Assembly: GCA_051893555.1 (NCBI GenBank)
Contig: JBJFHL010000041.1
Location: 1 to 11,027, forward strand
Origin: RGIG7179 sp051893555
Lineage (GTDB): Bacteria > Bacillota > Clostridia > Peptostreptococcales > Anaerovoracaceae
Length of the DNA: 11,027 nucleotides
Reading direction: 5' to 3'
Shown in pieces: positions 8,735 through 11,027 of this stretch. A program made the translations under genes and the position numbers. The notes below the pieces were generated by a model, which was given only the letters and a program-made list of their open reading frames with translations, had not been told where the DNA came from and ran no database searches. Positions within the stretch are counted from its first letter, which is position 1. Each line of letters starts with the position of its first letter.

Positions 8735-8763
8735 ATCATATTGTAATCGACCGGGAATTGCAA
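8735..8763 (-). promoter_or_regulatory. Candidate promoter of the jet operon
   Basis: On the minus strand, TTGCAA (8758-8763, 4 of 6 to consensus) and TATGAT (8735-8740, 5 of 6) are separated by 17 bp. The -10 is 76 bp before the jetA start. The -10 overlaps an ATGATAG heptamer (8733-8739), the same sequence repeated in the toxin promoter. No terminator is visible between the antitoxin gene and jetA, so readthrough from the TA promoter is also possible. Confidence 0.4.
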
Positions 8764-8772
8764 TGGTTTTCT

Positions 8773-9789
8773 TTATCGAGCAGAAGGCTTCTTCAGCATA
8801 TCACTGATATATCGGTTCATTCCCGCTTCAGAGTCAAGTCCATATTGCTCGTGAATGGATTTATAATACGTTCTTATACTCGCTTTTGGAATCAGTTCAG
8901 TGGATGGAATGCCGTCACCATATCCTGCACGTGCCTCTCTCCAGGGAGCTTCATTATGTGTAATCCGTTCCAGAACCTTTCCCCCATATAAGCCAAATGT
9001 ATTTAATACAAGGTCAATCGCATTTCGTTCCTCTTCCGTCAGTTCCTCCGCAGTTCCGTCAAGTATCGCAAACCGTGCATCCTCAATCGGGTTGTATTTA
9101 AAATCTTTGAATAAATCATAAACCTCGGGATAAACAGGCCCATGCACCCATGCCTGACAGTCTTCCACAAACATACATCTCCCATATAAAGCATAGGACG
9201 TTCCCTGAATAAAGTACAGCAGTTTCTGCAGCATCAATGGGGTTACTTCTTCCAGTCTTTCAAACACATAAGAAATCACTCTCAGCATCTTTTCGGATAC
9301 AGAAAAAAGATTTTCAAGCTGAGAAACTGCGTCCATCGCTTTGCTGTATGCCGCATCAGCTATTTTATCTTTATTTTTTACAAGCATTTCTTTCATATAT
9401 GCCGGTGACGAGAGTGCTTTCCGCAAAATGTCCGAATACTCTTTCGACGGAATCTGCCCGGAAAGGTATCTGGTAACAGTAATCTCCCCAAAACCAAGTG
9501 CTAAAGAAAGGGGGGCTTTCCCAATTTTATAAAGTTTCATCATTTTTTCAATGTCTTCAGTGGTAACAATTCCTTCCACTGCACGGTACTGTTCATCCAT
9601 TTCCTGCACGTTCTTATCAATAAGACCGGGAGGACACATCTCTCTGCCACACTCTGTACACACCGCAGCTGTAATGTGAAAGTTATAAATCTTATCCTTT
9701 ATTGTTTTCACAATATTTTTCTTTTGTAATACATATTCAGTCTCTCTTCTGCACTCCGTGCAAAAGTCCTTTCTTTCTTTTTCAGTCAT
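8773..9789 (-). CDS. Antitoxin with MqsA-like zinc/HTH half and C-terminal Panacea (SocA/DUF4065) domain
   Basis: A 338-aa two-part protein. Residues 1-60 hold two Cys pairs (Cys10/Cys13 and Cys44/Cys47, each CTEC), typical of an MqsA/YgiT-like zinc-binding domain. Residues about 75-135 form an XRE/MqsA-type helix-turn-helix (KAPLSLALGFGEITVTRYLSG) expected to bind its own operator. Residues about 165-312 are a Panacea (SocA-like, DUF4065) domain, shown by LQKLLYFIQG, FVEDCQAWVHGPVYPEVYD and THNEAPWREAR. Panacea domains are known to neutralise diverse, unrelated toxins. An ideal AGGAGG (9801-9806) sits 11 nt before the ATG. It lies 37 bp downstream of the putative toxin gene, the toxin-first order seen in mqsRA, so the two are probably co-transcribed. 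It is most likely an antitoxin and autorepressor; a stand-alone regulator is the alternative. Confidence 0.87.
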   Translation of the reverse strand: MTEKERKDFCTECRRETEYVLQKKNIVKTIKDKIYNFHITAAVCTECGREMCPPGLIDKNVQEMDEQYRAVEGIVTTEDIEKMMKLYKIGKAPLSLALGFGEITVTRYLSGQIPSKEYSDILRKALSSPAYMKEMLVKNKDKIADAAYSKAMDAVSQLENLFSVSEKMLRVISYVFERLEEVTPLMLQKLLYFIQGTSYALYGRCMFVEDCQAWVHGPVYPEVYDLFKDFKYNPIEDARFAILDGTAEELTEEERNAIDLVLNTFGLYGGKVLERITHNEAPWREARAGYGDGIPSTELIPKASIRTYYKSIHEQYGLDSEAGMNRYISDMLKKPSAR

Positions 9790-9800
9790 AATGATGAATT

Positions 9801-9806
9801 CCTCCT
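9801..9806 (-). promoter_or_regulatory. Strong ribosome binding site of the antitoxin gene
   Basis: AGGAGG on the minus strand ahead of the ATG at 9789. It is much stronger than anything visible before the toxin gene, which would favour antitoxin excess from a shared transcript. Confidence 0.75.
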
Positions 9807-9826
9807 GCTAATTTCAGTATTTTCTA

Positions 9827-10228
9827 TTATTTGAAATAGAATTTCAGTGGATATTTCTGCTCATGAAACGAAATAACAATTAAGAACTGATTTTCCAGCT
9901 TGTTGAATTTTATGTACAGATGCACCTCTTCTTCCCCGGCTCCAAATCTTTTCAAAAGCGAAACGCTCTTCCCGAAAACATAAAGCCGTTCATGCTCAAA
10001 TCCATGATGCTTATTCGGTAAAACCTCTGAGAAATCAGCGGGATCAAGACTTAATAAAATATCTTTTGTTTTGGCCTCGTCAATAATATACTTAAAAAAC
10101 AAATCCAGATTGTCTTGCCGCTTTTCGTTTTTCTCAATTCTATATCTTCCATTCAATACTGCCTCTTTTACTTCAGACAGATAGATTTCAATGCCCCTAA
10201 ATGTGACCCTCAAATATTTATCCCCCAT
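9827..10228 (-). CDS. Putative MqsR-like toxin of the Panacea toxin-antitoxin pair
   Basis: A 133-aa basic protein just upstream of the MqsA/Panacea antitoxin. The C-terminal half resembles MqsR, a RelE-fold mRNA interferase: LSLDPADFSEVL (59-70), a His-rich stretch, VHLYIKF (102-108) and FLIVISFHE (115-123). These compare with the SESDF, VYLKI and VLIVSFKE segments of E. coli MqsR. Tyr105 and Lys107 would occupy the family's Tyr-x-Lys position. The N-terminal 50 residues do not obviously match MqsR. Gene order (toxin first) also fits mqsRA. No good Shine-Dalgarno precedes the ATG at 10228. A GGGGG just inside the gene could instead serve an in-frame TTG at 10213. MqsR membership is from remembered motifs, not a search; a different RNase-fold toxin family is possible. 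Confidence 0.55.
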   Translation of the reverse strand: MGDKYLRVTFRGIEIYLSEVKEAVLNGRYRIEKNEKRQDNLDLFFKYIIDEAKTKDILLSLDPADFSEVLPNKHHGFEHERLYVFGKSVSLLKRFGAGEEEVHLYIKFNKLENQFLIVISFHEQKYPLKFYFK

Positions 10229-10258
10229 ATGCTTTATTGATATGATTTTTTATTTTTG

Positions 10259-10306
10259 CTATCATCATTATACGAAAATGATAGGGTAATGTCAATATCC
10301 TATCAT
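10259..10306. promoter_or_regulatory. Three-half-site operator over the TA promoter
   Basis: Plus-strand half-sites alternate in orientation: CTATCAT (10259-10265), ATGATAGG (10278-10285) and CCTATCAT (10299-10306). The last two form a perfect 8-bp inverted repeat with a 13-bp spacer containing the -35 box. The first two form a 7-bp inverted repeat with a 12-bp spacer containing the -10 box. This geometry suits cooperative repression by a dimeric helix-turn-helix antitoxin. Confidence 0.65.
10267..10295 (-). promoter_or_regulatory. Consensus sigma-70 promoter of the toxin-antitoxin operon
   Basis: On the minus strand, TTGACA (10290-10295) and TATAAT (10267-10272) are both perfect and spaced by exactly 17 bp. 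The start of transcription would fall near 10260, giving a leader of about 30 nt before the toxin ATG at 10228. Such a strong promoter is expected to need repression; operator-like repeats overlap both boxes. Confidence 0.85.
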
Positions 10307-10391
10307 CTCAACTATTAATTATATTTTCTTTTTTACCCGTGCTGCGTCCACGAAATGTGTTGCATACCATTTTTGATTTCCGGTTTTCCAC

Positions 10392-10643
10392 ATGAAAAAA
10401 TCTGATCGATATTTTTATCCTGCAATTTTCACCTATGAACCCGGACAGGAAATCGCCGTGGTCTTTCCAGATTTGGACTGTGCCACCAGCGGTGTTGACA
10501 ACAATGATGCATTTCTTTCAGCTCGTGAATTGCTGGGCTGTGTCATGTTTGGTCTGGAAGAAGATGAAGAAGAAATTCCAGCACCGACACCAATTTCAGA
10601 AATCACCGTTTTTGCAGGAGGCTTTGAAATCGCTGCTGAGTGA
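10392..10643 (+). pseudogene. C-terminally truncated HicB-like antitoxin
   Basis: An 83-aa product whose N-terminus matches the HicB-like family: YFYPAIFTYEPGQEIAVVFPDLD, then a SARELLGCVMFGLEEDEEEIPAPTP helix-and-turn segment (about 43-67). Related Firmicute proteins usually run to about 130 aa and continue into a DNA-binding C-terminal part; here the match stops near residue 70 and ends with a short unrelated tail. No other frame downstream restores the missing part. There is no Shine-Dalgarno before the ATG and no HicA-like toxin on either side. It is therefore most likely a remnant left by rearrangement, although a short expressed orphan cannot be excluded. It is divergent from the toxin gene, with 163 bp between them that hold the TA promoter and operator. 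Confidence 0.6.
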
Positions 10644-10678
10644 ATACCGTCATTCCGGTTCATCAATCTGAAGTTCAC

Positions 10679-11005
10679 CTAATCTCTACTCCCCTTTTCT
10701 ATTTTATTCATCGCGTTAGCCAACCCTTTAACACTTCGTTCTTCAAGAACTGGATCAAACAGATCTAACATTCTCATCAGATAATATACTGTTATTTCAG
10801 CAGATTTGCTGGAATATCCAGCTTCCAATGTCTTCTGACAGATTCTTTTAAATGTAGGATTGCGATCAAGACCCAGTTCAAACATCATTTTAGGTATTAC
10901 TTCACGTTTAAAATGCAAGAAATCCGTATCCATAATACTATCTGCAAATTCAATATTCGCATGCCTTCTTCCTATTGTTGTTGACGAATTGATTTGACAC
11001 CACAA
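10679..11005 (-). CDS. Hypothetical protein, possibly a gene remnant
   Basis: An open frame of up to 108 codons, AT-rich and converging on the HicB-like gene 35 bp away. I do not recognise it. The product is mostly helical and charged, without membrane segments, Cys motifs or repeats. Only a TTG (11005) or internal ATGs (for example 10933) are available as starts, none with a convincing ribosome site. An in-frame stop lies at 11021-11023, so the frame does not continue out of the window. It could be a short real gene, or the 3' end of a longer gene broken upstream. Confidence 0.35.
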   Translation of the reverse strand: MWCQINSSTTIGRRHANIEFADSIMDTDFLHFKREVIPKMMFELGLDRNPTFKRICQKTLEAGYSSKSAEITVYYLMRMLDLFDPVLEERSVKGLANAMNKIEKGSRD

Positions 11006-11027
11006 TGCTCTGCTTGCATGTCATGAA

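Noticed and set aside
1..11027. CRISPR arrays, tRNA/rRNA genes, insertion sequences or integrases
   Set aside because: No regularly spaced repeats, cloverleaf-like segments, transposase or recombinase motifs were seen on either strand.

Overview
The window looks like a chromosomal defence locus from a low-to-mid GC Firmicute, probably a gut-type clostridium or relative. The evidence is purine-rich Shine-Dalgarno sites, a LURP-one-related protein and a HicB-like protein of the kinds common in that phylum, and a four-gene condensin-like cassette. Species assignment is inference only.

Layout from left to right. (1) 57-593 (+): a LURP-one-related (LOR/YxjI-like) protein. It converges with the defence operon; the stop codons are 3 bp apart and a terminator-like hairpin lies inside the end of jetD. 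(2) 597-8658 (-): a complete, tightly overlapping operon transcribed right to left as jetA-jetB-jetC-jetD. It is a Wadjet anti-plasmid system of the TIGR02677/TIGR02678/TIGR02680/TIGR02679 subtype (DUF2397, DUF2398, SMC-like ATPase, DUF3323-DUF2399). I recall this subtype being called type II, but the number should be checked. JetC has an intact Walker A, ABC signature, Walker B and hinge-like domain. JetD keeps the Toprim glutamate and DxD acidic residues. All four genes appear intact. (3) 8773-10228 (-): directly upstream of jetA and on the same strand, a two-gene toxin-antitoxin-like module. A 133-aa MqsR-like putative toxin is followed by a 338-aa antitoxin that joins an MqsA-like zinc/HTH half to a C-terminal Panacea (SocA/DUF4065) domain. 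It has a perfect-consensus sigma-70 promoter (TTGACA-17 bp-TATAAT) embedded in three alternating ATGATAG/CTATCAT half-sites, a strong candidate autoregulatory operator. (4) 10392-10643 (+): a HicB-like protein cut short after its N-terminal domain, with no visible ribosome binding site or HicA partner. (5) 10679-11005 (-): an unrecognised AT-rich short reading frame that may be a remnant.

Working model: JetA (kleisin-like), JetB (MukE-like) and JetC (SMC) form a loop-extruding complex, and JetD is the Toprim nuclease that cuts small circular DNA. The TA module sits just upstream in the same orientation. It could stabilise the island, or act as a linked second defence or regulator. A single operator-like half-site also falls on the candidate jet promoter, but that match could be chance. 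The right-hand third is visibly more AT-rich than the jet genes, suggesting a mosaic accessory region. No RNA genes, CRISPR arrays, insertion sequences or recombinases were found. No gene-free stretch exceeds about 165 bp.
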